A stretch of 64,000 nucleotides of DNA from Sphingomonas sp. (lineage in GTDB: Bacteria; Pseudomonadota; Alphaproteobacteria; Sphingomonadales; Sphingomonadaceae), in assembly GCF_017744835.1 (NCBI RefSeq), contig NZ_JAGIAM010000004.1, forward strand, positions 62,001-126,000, in the 5' to 3' direction. Of this stretch, positions 16,692-25,382 are shown in pieces (within the stretch, counting starts at the first letter, position 1; every line of letters starts with the position of its first letter). Under the pieces are notes generated by a model. It made no database searches, was not told where the DNA came from, and saw only the letters and a list, made by a program, of their open reading frames with translations. The translations under genes were made by a program, and so were the position numbers.

Positions 16692-17789
16692 ATGCTGCGC
16701 TTCGCTGCACCGTTCTTGCTCCTTTTTGCGACGCTCGCCGCCCCGCAAGCCATGGCGCAGACGCGCATCAAGGATATCGTCGACGTCGAGAACGTCCGCG
16801 AGAACCAGCTCGTCGGCTATGGCCTGGTGGTCGGCCTCGCCGGCACCGGCGACCGCATCCGCAACGTGCCCTTCACCGAAGAAACGATGCAGGCGATGCT
16901 CGAGCGCATGGGCGTCAACGTCCGCGGCGCGCAGATGCGCACGCAGAACGTCGCCGCGGTCTCGATCACTGCCTCGATGCCGCCCTTCGCCCGCTCGGGC
17001 TCGAAGATCGACGTCCAGGTCTCGGCGCTCGGCGACGCGACCAGCCTTCAGGGCGGCACGCTGATCGCGTCGTCGCTGCGCGCGCTCGACGGCGAGATCT
17101 ATGCCGTGGCGCAGGGCCCCGTCGCGGTCTCGGGCTTCAAGGGCCAAGGCCAGGCGGCGAGCGTCAGCCGCGGCGTCACCACCTCGGCGCGCATCGCCGG
17201 GGGGGCGATCGTTGAGCGGGAAGTGCCTTATGCGCTGCGTTCAGCGTCGAGCCTGAAGCTCGCGCTCAAGAATCCCGATTTCGCCACTGCCGACCGGATC
17301 GCCCGCGCGATCAACGGCCGGTTCAGCGGCGCGGCCACGGTGCTCGATCCCGCCACGGTCGAAGTCTCCCCGGCCGCCGGCGCCGCCAGCCTGATCGATC
17401 TGGTGACGCAGATCGGCGAGCTGGAGGTCAAGGTCGACCAGCCCGCGCGCGTCGTCATCAACGAAGCCTCGGGCACCGTCGTCATGAACAGCGACGTGCG
17501 GATCACGCCCGTCGCCATCGCCCAGGGCGGCCTCACCATCACCGTCTCCGAAGCCCCGCAGGTTTCGCAGCCCGCGCCGTTCTCCCAAGGCCAGACCACG
17601 GTGGTGCCGCGCACCCAGGTGCAGGTCGACGACGGCAATGGCGCCCACCTCGCGATGGTCAGCGGCGCTTCGCTCCAGTCGCTGGTGAGCGGCCTCAACA
17701 CGCTGGGGGTCTCCCCGCGCGACCTGATCACCATTCTCCAGGCCGTGAAGAGCGCCGGCGCGCTCCAGGCCGAAATCGAGGTGCAGTGA
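16692..17789 (+). CDS. flgI: flagellar P-ring protein FlgI
   Basis: Periplasmic P-ring subunit around the rod in the peptidoglycan layer. A signal peptide (about 1-22, ending APQAMAQ) precedes the mature domain that begins TRIKDIVDVENVRENQLVGYGLVVGLAGTGD. Further motifs are AQGPVAVSGFKGQGQAASV and the end ALGVSPRDLITILQAVKSAGALQAEIEV. The 365-residue length is standard. Its TGA shares a base with the ATG of the next gene. Confidence 0.97.
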   Translation: MLRFAAPFLLLFATLAAPQAMAQTRIKDIVDVENVRENQLVGYGLVVGLAGTGDRIRNVPFTEETMQAMLERMGVNVRGAQMRTQNVAAVSITASMPPFARSGSKIDVQVSALGDATSLQGGTLIASSLRALDGEIYAVAQGPVAVSGFKGQGQAASVSRGVTTSARIAGGAIVEREVPYALRSASSLKLALKNPDFATADRIARAINGRFSGAATVLDPATVEVSPAAGAASLIDLVTQIGELEVKVDQPARVVINEASGTVVMNSDVRITPVAIAQGGLTITVSEAPQVSQPAPFSQGQTTVVPRTQVQVDDGNGAHLAMVSGASLQSLVSGLNTLGVSPRDLITILQAVKSAGALQAEIEVQ

Positions 17790-18079
17790 TGCCCGATATT
17801 GCTCCCCTTCCCCCGGTTACGCCGGAGAAGCCGCTTCCCAAGGTCAATCCCAAGCAGGCCGACACCGCCAAGAGTTTCGAGGCGGTCTTCCTCGGCCAGA
17901 TGACCCAGATGATGCTCGAGAGCGTCGAGCAGGACGGCGAATTCTCGGGCGGGCACGGCGAGGAGATGTTCCGCGGCGTGCTCGCGGAGAAGCTCGGCAC
18001 CGAAATCGCCCGGCGCGGCGGCGTGGGCCTGGCCCCCGTCGTGCTCGACCAGATCCTCAAGATGCAGCAGGGACAATAA
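17789..18079 (+). CDS. FlgJ-like rod-binding protein
   Basis: A 96-residue protein matching the N-terminal rod-binding domain of FlgJ. It has AKSFEAVFLGQMTQMMLESV and the later GGHGEEMFRGVLAEKLG. It lacks the C-terminal glycosidase domain found in enterobacterial FlgJ. It may act as a rod-cap or rod-scaffold protein; the muramidase function may be supplied by the transglycosylase-like gene at 50555. It overlaps flgI and the next gene, forming an operon. Confidence 0.88.
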   Translation: MPDIAPLPPVTPEKPLPKVNPKQADTAKSFEAVFLGQMTQMMLESVEQDGEFSGGHGEEMFRGVLAEKLGTEIARRGGVGLAPVVLDQILKMQQGQ

Positions 18080-18501
18080 TGACCGCGCACCTCATCGACG
18101 CCATGGTTTCGCTCACTTCGCTGATGGAGGAAGAGACCGAAAAGCTCGCCCGCACGCCGCACCTCCCCGAGCTTGGCGAGATCGCCGCGGCCAAGCTGCG
18201 CCTCACCGGCCGGATCGAGGCCGAAGTGGCACGCCTAAAGCGCGGCGGCGAGGATTGGGCGCAGGCGCTCGACCCCGAGACGCGCGAGCAGCTCACCGAG
18301 GCGAGCCGCCACTTGCGCGATGCCTCGACGGTCAACGCCGAGATCCTCTCGCGCCAGATCGAGCTTTCCTCCGACATGATGGCCGCGATCGCCGCCGAGG
18401 CCCAGCGCCTCACCGGCGCGCGCAGCGCGACCTATGGCGCATGCGGCGGCATGGCAGGAATGGACGCACCGGCGCCGATTTCGGTCAACGCGCGGCTCTG
18501 A
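18079..18501 (+). CDS. FlgN-like / FlbY-like flagellar chaperone candidate
   Basis: A 140-residue, mostly alpha-helical protein without signal peptide. The N-terminal LTSLMEEETEKLARTPHL and later helical pattern resemble FlgN-type export chaperones for hook-associated proteins, but the match is by shape rather than by strict motif. It directly follows the FlgJ-like gene (ATG overlaps its stop), a position where Caulobacter has flbY. The C-terminal end GACGGMAG is Gly-rich. The function is an inference. Confidence 0.65.
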   Translation: MTAHLIDAMVSLTSLMEEETEKLARTPHLPELGEIAAAKLRLTGRIEAEVARLKRGGEDWAQALDPETREQLTEASRHLRDASTVNAEILSRQIELSSDMMAAIAAEAQRLTGARSATYGACGGMAGMDAPAPISVNARL

Positions 18502-18525
18502 GGAGCTGCGAAGCGCTCGCCGCCG

Positions 18526-19122
18526 TCACGCATCGGGCGGCGACGCGCGCTTGCGTCGCCGGAATTCGGCGACCTTGGCCTTGTTGCCGCAGGCCGACAT
18601 CGAGCACCAGCGCCGGTCCCCCGATCGGGAGGTGTCGACGAAATAGATCGTGCAGGTCGGCGACTGGCATTGCCGGATATGCGCGGCCTGCTCGCCGCCG
18701 AACAGATGCACTGCCTCTCTCGCCAGGAACGACAACAGCCCCGCGACAGAGCCCTCCAGCGCCACCCCGCCCTCCGCACCGAGCACGGGGACCGCAGCGG
18801 GCGCAGCCGCGATCCGATTGAGCACGCTGCGCGCGTCGGCGTCGCGTTCCCGTCCGTGCAGGCCACCGGCGAGCATGAAAATGGCCTCGCGCAAAGCACG
18901 CGCATCCGTCAGGTCCGCGTCGGTCGCCCCGGGGGACGCTTTCACCAGCCCCGCCGACACCAGCCAGCGATCGAGATCCCCCGGCGCGACCAGCAATTCG
19001 CGCGGCGCGGGCGTGAGCCGGGCCTGCAGCGTCGCCGCCAGATCCAGCGCGGCATTCCCTCCGCGAAATCGAAAACCATCCCTGTCCTCGGCGAGGGGGG
19101 CCATCGGGCCATTGTCGATCAT
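18526..19122 (-). CDS. CGNR zinc-finger transcriptional regulator
   Basis: A 198-residue protein with an N-terminal ABATE-like domain (FRFRGGNAALDLAATLQARL) and a C-terminal zinc finger with Cys at QCQSPTCTIYF and WCSMSACGNK. The usual C-G-N-R ends with K in place of R here. These proteins bind DNA. It is divergent from the lipocalin-like gene, and the space between them carries three GTAACC half-sites, suggesting autoregulation. It is unrelated to flagella. Confidence 0.88.
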   Translation of the reverse strand: MIDNGPMAPLAEDRDGFRFRGGNAALDLAATLQARLTPAPRELLVAPGDLDRWLVSAGLVKASPGATDADLTDARALREAIFMLAGGLHGRERDADARSVLNRIAAAPAAVPVLGAEGGVALEGSVAGLLSFLAREAVHLFGGEQAAHIRQCQSPTCTIYFVDTSRSGDRRWCSMSACGNKAKVAEFRRRKRASPPDA

Positions 19123-19186
19123 GTAACCCTATTGACAGGTTTCATTAAGCGGCGCAACAGCACGTAACCGATCAATCGGGTTACAT
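19121..19186. promoter_or_regulatory. GTAACC half-site operator between CGNR regulator and lipocalin-like gene
   Basis: Three copies of GTAACC are visible. ATGTAACCC at 19121-19129 overlaps the regulator start. GTAACC at 19163-19168 and the inverted GGGTTAC at 19178-19184 form a dyad of about 21 bases next to the lipocalin-like start. The spacing suggests operators for the adjacent CGNR protein. Confidence 0.5.
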
Positions 19187-19196
19187 GGAGGTTCTC

Positions 19197-19706
19197 GTGA
19201 ATCATTGGGCTTCGCTCGCATCCATCGCGGCTGCTTCGCTGCTCGTCGGCGCCGCACCTGCGCCCGCTGAGGAGGACCTCGTCTCGCTCGAGGGCACCTG
19301 GGAAATGGCCTCTGCCTATGAGATCAGGGCCGATGGCACGCGGACGACCAATTACGGCGAGCATCCGCTCGGCCTTCTCACCGTCGATGCGGCGCACCGG
19401 TACAACATGCAGATCTTCAGGGTCGGCCGGCCGGCATTCGCCAGCGGCGACAAGGCACGCGGGACGCCGGACGAGTATCGCCAGGCGGTGGTTGGATCGA
19501 GCACCCACTTCGGCACCGTCACGATCAACCGTGCCCGTCACCAGCTGGTGTTCGATGTGAAAGCCGCGTCCTTTCCGAACTGGGAGGGCAAGCGGCAGGT
19601 GCGCGACTATAGCTTCAAGGACGGGCTATTGAGCTACGCCGTCCCGGCCAGCGCATCGAGCAGCGGCATTGTCGCCTATTCGGTCTGGCGCCGCGTCGCG
19701 CCGTGA
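19197..19706 (+). CDS. secreted lipocalin-like protein
   Basis: A 169-residue protein with a signal peptide (about 1-25, ending PAPAEE). The mature part opens with LEGTWEMASAYEI, resembling the Lipocalin-like family (often annotated as lipocalin-like domain protein). A GTG at 19197 with GGAGG five to seven bases upstream is preferred over the ATG at 19185. It is divergent from the CGNR regulator and probably under its control. The substrate is unknown. Confidence 0.75.
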   Translation: MNHWASLASIAAASLLVGAAPAPAEEDLVSLEGTWEMASAYEIRADGTRTTNYGEHPLGLLTVDAAHRYNMQIFRVGRPAFASGDKARGTPDEYRQAVVGSSTHFGTVTINRARHQLVFDVKAASFPNWEGKRQVRDYSFKDGLLSYAVPASASSSGIVAYSVWRRVAP

Positions 19707-19713
19707 CCGGACA

Positions 19714-19917
19714 ATGATCGAAGACTTCGCGAGCCCGGCCTGGGCCGAACACCACGCCCGGCTTTCGGCGGACGTCGCGGCGATGCTGGCGGGCCTTTCG
19801 CGCTTGGTCGAGCGCGTCAGCCGCCGCTCCTGCCGATCGCCGTCTTCAGCAGCGACATTTGCTTGTGATAGAGGTTCGTCATCGCCGCAAAATCCGCCTG
19901 AATCTGCCCCATCTTGA
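19714..19917 (+). pseudogene. possible gene remnant antisense to flgB end
   Basis: After the lipocalin-like stop, an ATG opens with MIEDFASPAWAEHHARLSADV, a stretch that looks like real protein for about 35 residues. The frame then runs antisense into the flgB coding sequence and turns Ser/Arg-rich. This may be a truncated gene or simply a short open frame. No function can be given. Confidence 0.2.
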
Positions 19918-20224
19918 GCAGCTGGTCTTCGAGCGTAACGTTGTTGCCATCGGGCTTGGTCTCGGTGATGTCCTTGTCGAAGATCAGCCCGCTGCCCAGC
20001 GGCTGGACCGCGCCAAGGTTCTTCATCCGATCGGTCAGCTCGACGCGCGGCTTGGCCACCATCCCGCTGCCGCCCACCAGCGCGGCGAAATCGGGCTCGG
20101 AGATCTCGCGCGCCTTGTAGCCCGGCGTCTCGCTGTTCGCGATGTTCTGCGCGACTACGCGCTGCCGGTCGGCGAGATTGTGCATGCGCTGGCTGATGCC
20201 GGCGAGGATCGGGGGCGTGTTCAT
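19817..20224 (-). CDS. flgB: flagellar basal-body rod protein FlgB
   Basis: Proximal rod subunit. The 135-residue protein has the FlgB signature ISQRMHNLADRQRVVAQNIANSETPGYKA at its N-terminus and a C-terminal helix (AAMTNLYHKQMSLLKTAIGR). The NSETPGYKA stretch separates it from FlgC. It is the distal gene of a minus-strand unit with the 921-residue protein that starts at 22993; the two are four bases apart. Confidence 0.94.
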   Translation of the reverse strand: MNTPPILAGISQRMHNLADRQRVVAQNIANSETPGYKAREISEPDFAALVGGSGMVAKPRVELTDRMKNLGAVQPLGSGLIFDKDITETKPDGNNVTLEDQLLKMGQIQADFAAMTNLYHKQMSLLKTAIGRSGG

Positions 20225-20227
20225 GCG

Positions 20228-22993
20228 TCAGAATCCGTAGGTGGTGGACGGGCCCGCCGAGAGCCGGGTGAGCGCCGCCTGGTAGTTTTTGAGCATCGCC
20301 TGCTCGCGCGCCGTCGAGCCGCCGTTCTTGCCGCTGGCCTTGGGGCCGTCGGCCATCGCGGCCTTGGCGTCGTCCCAATAGAGCGAGCGATAGGCCGTCT
20401 GGCTCATCGAGATCGCGTCCTCGAGCTGCTTGAGCGCGAGCTTGGCATTATCCTTGGTCGACAAGTTGAGCGCGTCGGTGAGCTTGAGGCTGAAGGTGCC
20501 GCCCGGGCGCACGCTTGGGGCGGATGCGTCGATCTTTGCCGGCACCATGATGCGCTGCGGCTCGACGCCGAGCTTCGCCAGTGCGTCGGTATCGCCGCTG
20601 CCGGAGAGCAGCTCGATCGAATTGCCTTCCTTGGGATCGATCCGCAGCGAGCGCGTGTCGCCCGATTTCGGCGTCGTGATGTTGGCCTTGGAACCGGTGA
20701 TCACCCGGATCCGGTCCGCCAGCGTCTGCAGCGTGTCGTCCGCCCCGATCGTGATCTTGCGCTGCGGGCCGTCATTCACCCGCAGATAGAAGCTGTCGCC
20801 CGGGCGAAGCCCGGTCTGGGTGGTGAGCTTCTGCGAGGCTTCGGAATTGAGCGTACCGCGGCCGAGGCCGAGCGCGGACAGGCTGGTCGCGCCGCCCGCG
20901 GCACCGGCGATCCGCACCGGCTCGGTACGCTGGAGCGCGCCGCCGAACTGGTTGACACTCGCCACCGTGCCCGTGCCCATCGCGAGCCGGGCAACGAAGC
21001 CGTCCGTCGGGCCCGAGCGGGTGCCGCCCAGATTGCCGGTGGTCCGGCCGCCCGCATAGAGCTCGCCGTTCATGAAGGCGAGGCTGTCGACCTGGTCGTC
21101 CTGGTCGGTCGCCAGATAGGTCACCTTCGCGCCCGAGAGCGAAGCGTCGAGCTGCATGACGAAGCCCTCGCGACCGCCCGCAGTGCTGTTCACATGCGTG
21201 CCGCCGAGCGCCATGCTGGTGGCGCCGCCCACCGCGATCGTGCCGTCCGCGGCGACGGCGATCGCGCGCGCGTCGGCGGCGCCGATGTCGAAGCTGCCGA
21301 GATCGGTCGCCAGCGCGTCCGCATCGAGCTTGCGCAGCGTCGAGACGCCGTTGCTGGAGACCAGCGCGAGCAGATTGCCGTCGCTGCCGATCGCGAGCGC
21401 GTTGACGCTCTCGCTGCCGGTGCCGGCGATGGTGCGGCGCTCGCTCAGGTGGCCAGTGGCGTCGATGCGGGCGACGAAGGCGTCCCCGCCCCCGCTCGCC
21501 GCGCGCCCACCGACGAAGATCGATCCGTCCGCGCCGACCGCGACCGCCTTGGCGGTGTCGCTGCCCGCCGCGCGCACCAGCGTCGAGAATTGCTCGTCAC
21601 CGCTGGTGTTGAACTTGGCGACAAGCATGTCGCCGTCCGAAGTCGCGCCGTTGAAGCTGCCGTTGACCGTGCCGGCGACGACGATGCTGCCGTCGGGCGC
21701 CAGGCTGACCGCAGCGCCGCTCGACGAGCCGCTTGCGCCCAGGCTGCGCTGCCAGACGATCCGCCCCTCGCCGTCGAGCTTGGTGAGGAACAGATTGTCG
21801 TCGCCGTCCGAATGCGCGTTGCCGATGTCGCCGGCGGTGGTGCCCACCACATAGCTGTTGCCCTGCGGATCGGTCACCACCGCCGCGGCGCTGGTGTTCG
21901 CATGGACGTCGTAGGTCTCGGTGGTCTCGGTCTTGTCCTTGCCGTCGGGGCCGGTGACCACCGTCGTCACCTTGGTCGAATCCCCGCTCAGCTCGGCGCG
22001 CTCGGTCGCGAGGCGATCGAGTGCCGAGATGGTGGTCATCGCCGTGCTGGTGGCGGTGCCGGCGGGATTGTCGAGGCGGAAGACCTTGGTCGCGGTGGGC
22101 GCGTCGAGCGGAGTCTGGCCGGTCGCGACGACGAGCGCGTCGGGCGCGCCGATCTGGTCGAGCGAGACGCGCTCGGTGCCGATCGGAGTCTTGAGCGACA
22201 GGCCCCATTTGTCGCCGTTCTTCTCGACGGCGAAGCTCGCATGCCATTTGGGCAGCGGGTTGCCACTGGAATCGAGCTGGGTGGTCCCGTCGGCGTTCCT
22301 GGCCGGGATCGCCGTGATCGCGGCGTTGAGCGCGGCGGCGACGGAATCGAGCGTCGGCGGTTGCGGGCCGGCCGCAAGGTCGACCGTCACTACGTCCGAG
22401 CTGCCCGGGCGGTTGAGGCTGACCGAGAATTTCTCGGTGCCGGTCAGGCCCGGCACCGCGTCCGTGCGCGCCTTTACGACGCCTTTGCCTTGGGTCTCAT
22501 AGGCGTCCGGCGCGCTCACCGTGGCGGTCTTTATCGATCGCGCGGTCTGGCCAAAGGAGATGTTGACCACGTCCGAGGGCGCCGAGGCGAGATAGGACTG
22601 CAGGTCGGCGATGCCCTTGGCGAAGATCGCCTGCATCGACTTGCGCTGCGCGTCCGAGCTGGTCGTCGACGAAGCGCTCTCCGCGAGCACGCGCAGTCGC
22701 TCGAGCGCCTTATAGGTAGTGAAGGCGGTCTGGACGTCGTCGGGGAGCGCGTCGGGGCCGGTCGCGGCCTTGTCGACGATCGTGCGCAGCGCCTTGATCG
22801 CGGAGACCTGCGCAGAGAGCGTGGTGCTCGGCTGCGCCTCCTTCCACGGCGGCGTGGTGGGCTCCAGCGTGAACTGCGCCTTGGCCACGCGCACGGCCTT
22901 GCTCTCGAACGTTACTTCCGGAAAGGCAGTGAATGCGTTGGTTCCGGTCAGCAGGCTCAGGCCGGTGAGGCCATTGGAAAAATTAACCGTCAT
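20228..22993 (-). CDS. large flagellar-locus beta-propeller-like protein, possibly FlaEY-type
   Basis: A 921-residue protein without an obvious signal peptide. Its N-terminal quarter is low-charge with flagellin-like Ser/Thr/Ala content. Residues about 390-700 contain repeated blocks of the form GNSYVVGTT, GSIVVAGTVNGSF, GSIFVGGRA and GTIAVGGAT, typical of SBBP beta-propeller repeats. The C-terminal third (GDSFYLRVNDGPQRKITIGADDTLQTLADRI) resembles flagellar axial or hook-associated domains. It is transcribed with flgB. Caulobacter FlaEY proteins have a similar size and flagellar role, but I cannot confirm that identity by reading alone. The gene uses ordinary high-GC codons and has no obvious break. 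Confidence 0.7.
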   Translation of the reverse strand: MTVNFSNGLTGLSLLTGTNAFTAFPEVTFESKAVRVAKAQFTLEPTTPPWKEAQPSTTLSAQVSAIKALRTIVDKAATGPDALPDDVQTAFTTYKALERLRVLAESASSTTSSDAQRKSMQAIFAKGIADLQSYLASAPSDVVNISFGQTARSIKTATVSAPDAYETQGKGVVKARTDAVPGLTGTEKFSVSLNRPGSSDVVTVDLAAGPQPPTLDSVAAALNAAITAIPARNADGTTQLDSSGNPLPKWHASFAVEKNGDKWGLSLKTPIGTERVSLDQIGAPDALVVATGQTPLDAPTATKVFRLDNPAGTATSTAMTTISALDRLATERAELSGDSTKVTTVVTGPDGKDKTETTETYDVHANTSAAAVVTDPQGNSYVVGTTAGDIGNAHSDGDDNLFLTKLDGEGRIVWQRSLGASGSSSGAAVSLAPDGSIVVAGTVNGSFNGATSDGDMLVAKFNTSGDEQFSTLVRAAGSDTAKAVAVGADGSIFVGGRAASGGGDAFVARIDATGHLSERRTIAGTGSESVNALAIGSDGNLLALVSSNGVSTLRKLDADALATDLGSFDIGAADARAIAVAADGTIAVGGATSMALGGTHVNSTAGGREGFVMQLDASLSGAKVTYLATDQDDQVDSLAFMNGELYAGGRTTGNLGGTRSGPTDGFVARLAMGTGTVASVNQFGGALQRTEPVRIAGAAGGATSLSALGLGRGTLNSEASQKLTTQTGLRPGDSFYLRVNDGPQRKITIGADDTLQTLADRIRVITGSKANITTPKSGDTRSLRIDPKEGNSIELLSGSGDTDALAKLGVEPQRIMVPAKIDASAPSVRPGGTFSLKLTDALNLSTKDNAKLALKQLEDAISMSQTAYRSLYWDDAKAAMADGPKASGKNGGSTAREQAMLKNYQAALTRLSAGPSTTYGF
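22976..22988. promoter_or_regulatory. weak GGAAAAATTAACC palindrome-like site
   Basis: An imperfect form of the GGCAAAAATTGCC palindrome. It lies within the first codons of the 921-residue protein gene and about 37 bases upstream of the fliG -10. It may be a weak operator or chance. Confidence 0.2.
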
Positions 22994-23018
22994 CGCGACT
23001 GGGGCTCCCCTTCCCTCC

Positions 23019-23024
23019 TATAAT
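23019..23024 (+). promoter_or_regulatory. TATAAT -10 element of fliG (dyad-flanked)
   Basis: CCCTCCTATAATAGAGG lies 60 bases upstream of the fliG ATG. The core is flanked by CCTC and GAGG, so the reverse strand reads CTATTATAGG and may also serve the divergent 921-residue gene, whose ATG is about 26 bases away. Confidence 0.5.
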
Positions 23025-23083
23025 AGAGGCAAGTGCGCCTTCACGTGTGCGCGCGGATGCATTTTATTCGCGAGGGATCCCGA

Positions 23084-24118
23084 ATGACCGTTATGGCGCC
23101 GGTTGCCGAGCCGCCCGAACTCAAGCGCTACAGCGGCCCGCAGCGCGCCGCGGCGCTGATGCTTGCGCTGGGCAAGGAGCATGGCGCACCGATCTGGGAT
23201 CAGCTGACCACCGACGAGATCAAGGAGCTTTCCTCCACGATCGCAAGCCTGGGCCGAGTGCCCGCACAGGTCGTCGAGCATCTGCTGATCCAGTTCACCG
23301 GCGAAGTCGCCTCGATGGCCTCGCTCCACGGCAGCTACGAGACCACCGAGCGGCTGCTCGCGGGCATCCTGCCCGACGAGAAGGTCAAGGAGATCATGGA
23401 AGACATCCGCGGTCCTTCCGGCCGCACGATGTGGGACAAGCTCTCCAACGTCAGCGAGACCGTGCTCGCCGGCGCGCTCAAGCACGAATACCCGCAGACC
23501 GTCGCGGTGATCCTCTCCAAGCTGCGCCCGGATCACGCTGCCCGGGTGCTCGCCGAGCTGCCGCGCGACTTCTCGGTCGACGTGGTCATGCGCATGCTGC
23601 GCATGGAGACCGTCCAGAAGGAGGTCATCATGCAGGTCGAGCAGACGCTCAAGAGCGAGTTCATGACCAATCTCTCGCGCTCGCAGAAGCGCGATCCGCA
23701 CGAGGCGATGGCCGAGGTGTTCAACGCCCTCGACCGTTCGACCGAAGAATCGATGCTGACCGCACTCGACGCACGCGCGCCCGACAGCGCCGAGCGGATC
23801 CGTGCGCTGATGTTCACCTTCGAGGACCTCTCGAACCTGCTGCCGTCGGCGATCGCAGTGATCGTACGCAATGCCGACAAGCGCCAGATGGCGCTGGCGC
23901 TCAAGGGCGCGCCGGACAGGCTCAAGCAGATGTTCTTCGGCGCGATGACCGAGCGCGCGGCCAAGCTGATGCGCGAGGACATGGCGGCGATGGGTCCGGT
24001 CCGCGCGCGCGATTGCGAGGAAGCGCAGACCGCGCTCGTCCGCCTCGCCAAGAGCCTGGCCGACCAGGGCCAGATCCTGCTCGTCGACCCCAAGTCCGAC
24101 GACGCGATGATCATCTGA
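23084..24118 (+). CDS. fliG: flagellar motor switch protein FliG
   Basis: C-ring protein that contacts the stator and generates torque. The 344-residue protein has the FliG N domain opening PPELKRYSGPQRAAALMLALG, a middle domain with EEIKELS-like DEIKELSSTIASLG and LLAGILPDEKVKEIMEDI, and the EHPQTIA-type motif (here KHEYPQTVAVILSKL). The C-terminal charged domain includes MFTFEDLSNL and ARAAKLMREDM-like AKLMREDMAAMGP. The ATG at 23084 has GAGGGA eight bases upstream. It is paired with fliH, ten bases downstream. Confidence 0.96.
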   Translation: MTVMAPVAEPPELKRYSGPQRAAALMLALGKEHGAPIWDQLTTDEIKELSSTIASLGRVPAQVVEHLLIQFTGEVASMASLHGSYETTERLLAGILPDEKVKEIMEDIRGPSGRTMWDKLSNVSETVLAGALKHEYPQTVAVILSKLRPDHAARVLAELPRDFSVDVVMRMLRMETVQKEVIMQVEQTLKSEFMTNLSRSQKRDPHEAMAEVFNALDRSTEESMLTALDARAPDSAERIRALMFTFEDLSNLLPSAIAVIVRNADKRQMALALKGAPDRLKQMFFGAMTERAAKLMREDMAAMGPVRARDCEEAQTALVRLAKSLADQGQILLVDPKSDDAMII

Positions 24119-24128
24119 GGGAGCTGCA

Positions 24129-24776
24129 ATGACTTTCCACAACGTCCAGCGCTTCGCCTTCGATCGCGTCTTCACCGCGCACCCGCCCGGCAGCGCGCCC
24201 GCTTCGGCCGACCTGCTCGCCGAGATCGCCAATCTTCGCTCCGAGCTCGCCCAGCTCCAGGCCGAGCATGGCGCACAGCTCGCGCTCGCCCGGGCGCAGG
24301 GCTTCGAGGCCGGGCTTGCCCAGGCGCGGGCGGAACGCGACGCGGCGCTGCTGAGCGCCGTCGACGCGCTCCAGGCGGGGCTCGAGACGATCGACGAGCG
24401 CTTCGACGAAGTGTCGCAACGCGTCACCGGAGAGGCGGCCGAGATCGCGCTCGCCGCCGCCGACATGATCGCCGGCCGGGCGCTCGAGGCTGCTCCCGCC
24501 GACGCGGTCGACGCTGCCATCGGTCGCGTGCTGGGCCAGGTCGCCCGCGGCACCGAACTGGAAGTGCGCGTGAACCCCGAGCTCGCCGAAGCGATCGAGG
24601 CGAAGATCGCCGAGCGCCAGTCCCGGGATCGCCGCCGCCTCTTCCTCACCGTCGTGCCGGACGTAACGATCGCGATGGGCGACGCGATGATCGGCTGGGA
24701 CCAGGGCGGCCTCGCCGTCGACGCCGCCGCCCGGCGCGAAGCGGTTCACGCCGAGCTCGAGACGCTGCTGAACTGA
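24129..24776 (+). CDS. fliH: flagellar export ATPase regulator FliH
   Basis: FliH links the FliI ATPase to the C ring. The 215-residue protein is largely helical with long coiled-coil stretches (LLAEIANLRSELAQLQAEHG and ARAQGFEAGLAQARAERDAALL). The C-terminal half carries a VNPELAEAIEAKIAERQ segment and MIGWDQGGLAVDAAARR, typical of FliH family ends. It follows fliG and is followed by a strong terminator hairpin. Confidence 0.9.
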   Translation: MTFHNVQRFAFDRVFTAHPPGSAPASADLLAEIANLRSELAQLQAEHGAQLALARAQGFEAGLAQARAERDAALLSAVDALQAGLETIDERFDEVSQRVTGEAAEIALAAADMIAGRALEAAPADAVDAAIGRVLGQVARGTELEVRVNPELAEAIEAKIAERQSRDRRRLFLTVVPDVTIAMGDAMIGWDQGGLAVDAAARREAVHAELETLLN

Positions 24777-24786
24777 CGCGGGTCCG

Positions 24787-24823
24787 GTCTCGCGCGCTCC
24801 TCCGGCGGAGGAGCGCGCGAGAC
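24787..24823. terminator. long perfect hairpin terminator between fliH and 24828 gene
   Basis: A perfect 17-base stem (left arm begins GTCTCGCGCGCTCC, right arm ends GCGCGCGAGAC) with a three-base loop lies eleven bases after the fliH stop. The T-run is weak, but the stem is strong enough for a convergent terminator in both directions. Confidence 0.75.
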
Positions 24824-24827
24824 GGCG

Positions 24828-25274
24828 CTATTTCTTCGGCTTGGCGTTACCCGCCACGATCGCGTCGAACTTGGCCTTGGGCATGTTGATCAGCAGCCCC
24901 TTGTTGTTCTTGGCGAGCGACGCGAACTCGATTTCGATCTTGCCGCCCGGGCTGGCGATCACGGCATAATCCATGCCGACCCTGTCGATCGCCCCCAGCA
25001 CGACGCCCTTCGAATCCCGGACTTCCTTGCCGACGGTGACGTCCTCGGGCTTTACCGGGACGGGACGGGACGATTTGACCGGACCAGCCGCGACATCATC
25101 GCGCAGCTTGTTGAAATCGGCCCATCGTTCATCAGGGCCGCGCATCATGTCCGGATTGGGAGACATTGCCGTTCCCGGTGACGGCGGCGGAGCGGGGCTG
25201 CCGCCCGCCTGGGCGTAAGCCGTACCGGACAGCATCAGCGCGGCAGCCACAGCCGCACATTCGATCACGCGCAT
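24828..25274 (-). CDS. periplasmic PRC-barrel-like protein
   Basis: A 148-residue protein with a signal peptide (about 1-22, ending GTAYAQ). A Pro/Gly-rich region follows, then a C-terminal domain VTVGKEVRDSKGVVLGAIDRVGMDYAVIAS resembling PRC-barrel domains. The start is the ATG at 25274, where MRVIECAAVAAALML begins a clear leader; longer frames are not supported. It has no evident flagellar role, though it sits between fliH and fliF. Confidence 0.72.
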   Translation of the reverse strand: MRVIECAAVAAALMLSGTAYAQAGGSPAPPPSPGTAMSPNPDMMRGPDERWADFNKLRDDVAAGPVKSSRPVPVKPEDVTVGKEVRDSKGVVLGAIDRVGMDYAVIASPGGKIEIEFASLAKNNKGLLINMPKAKFDAIVAGNAKPKK

Positions 25275-25382
25275 CGAACCTCTCCCCTGTTGTGCCGGGA
25301 TGGTATCGTTACCAGTGCGCGCGGACAATCGCTTATTCGAACGGGCCGGACGGCCTCTTTCGCTCCATGCAGCCCTCCACCC

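Noticed and set aside
19859..23023. Plus-strand frame of over 1000 codons antisense to the 921-residue gene
   Set aside because: It is rich in Arg, Ala and Gly with no recognisable domain, and mirrors the codon pattern of the minus-strand gene.
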